From Candidatus Dormiibacterota bacterium (GTDB taxonomy: Bacteria > Chloroflexota > Dormibacteria > UBA8260 > Bog-877), in contig PLTL01000367.1 of assembly GCA_003164475.1 (NCBI GenBank), positions 1 to 5,777 of the forward strand: a DNA stretch of 5,777 nt, read 5' to 3'. The notes below the pieces were generated by a model. It did not search any database, was not told where the DNA came from, and saw only the letters and a program-made list of their open reading frames with translations. Positions within the stretch are counted from its first letter, which is position 1, and each line of letters starts with the position of its first letter. This document shows, piece after piece, positions 5,743 to 5,777 of the stretch. A program made the translations under genes and the position numbers.

Positions 5743-5777
5743 GACCGGTCGCGCGGCATTTCGGCCAGGAGCCGCGC
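5739..5777 (-). CDS. Possible 3' end of an upstream gene (partial, unidentified)
   Basis: One minus-strand frame enters from the right edge, reads ARLLAEMPRDRS and stops at TGA (5739-5741), 33 bases before the coaBC start. In many bacteria rpoZ or gmk precedes coaBC, but these twelve residues are too few to assign, and the other two frames are also open here. The call rests on position and a plausible stop only. Confidence 0.2.
   Translation of the reverse strand, partial: ARLLAEMPRDRS

Noticed and set aside
1..5777. CRISPR arrays, insertion sequences or tandem repeats
   Set aside because: I saw no spaced direct repeats, transposase motifs or terminal inverted repeats by eye on either strand.

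Overview
The window is GC-rich bacterial chromosome. It carries a compact housekeeping cluster read entirely from the minus strand, so transcription runs from high to low coordinates: (end of an unidentified gene) - coaBC - priA - fmt - smpB - ssrA (tmRNA) - decayed gene remnant. GTG starts and very short overlaps dominate. The heavy G/C third-position bias makes long false open frames on the plus strand. The organism looks like a high-GC bacterium of an actinobacterial, Chloroflexota or Dormibacterota type. PriA keeps an intact Walker A and all eight zinc cysteines, unlike the helicase-degenerate PriA of many classical Actinobacteria, so a deep-branching or Chloroflexota-like source is plausible, but this is a weak inference.

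Layout. 5739-5777: possible last codons of an upstream gene. 4431-5705: coaBC (coenzyme A synthesis). 2428-4434: priA (replication restart), sharing GTGA with the coaBC stop. 2300-2427: a 128-base spacer with a long inverted repeat; other bacteria often have def here. 1361-2299: fmt (initiator tRNA formylation). 892-1368: smpB, overlapping the end of fmt by 8 bases. 483-871: tmRNA, with a complete tRNA-like domain and a tag frame probably reading ANHSSQPALAYAA. 313-482: a spacer with only weak hairpins and no clear terminator. 1-312: remnant of a protein gene of unknown function, broken by a frameshift and an in-frame TAG.

The genes do not form one pathway. Fmt acts at translation initiation, and SmpB with tmRNA rescues stalled ribosomes; SmpB and its RNA partner are adjacent, as is common. 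CoaBC and PriA belong to a widely conserved neighbourhood. I see no novel multi-gene system. The points worth a second look are replacements of normally conserved catalytic residues in three of the four enzymes (Fmt Asn to Gly, PriA DEEH to DEED, CoaC Asn to Glu and Cys to Ser), the -YAA end of the tmRNA tag, and the broken gene after ssrA.
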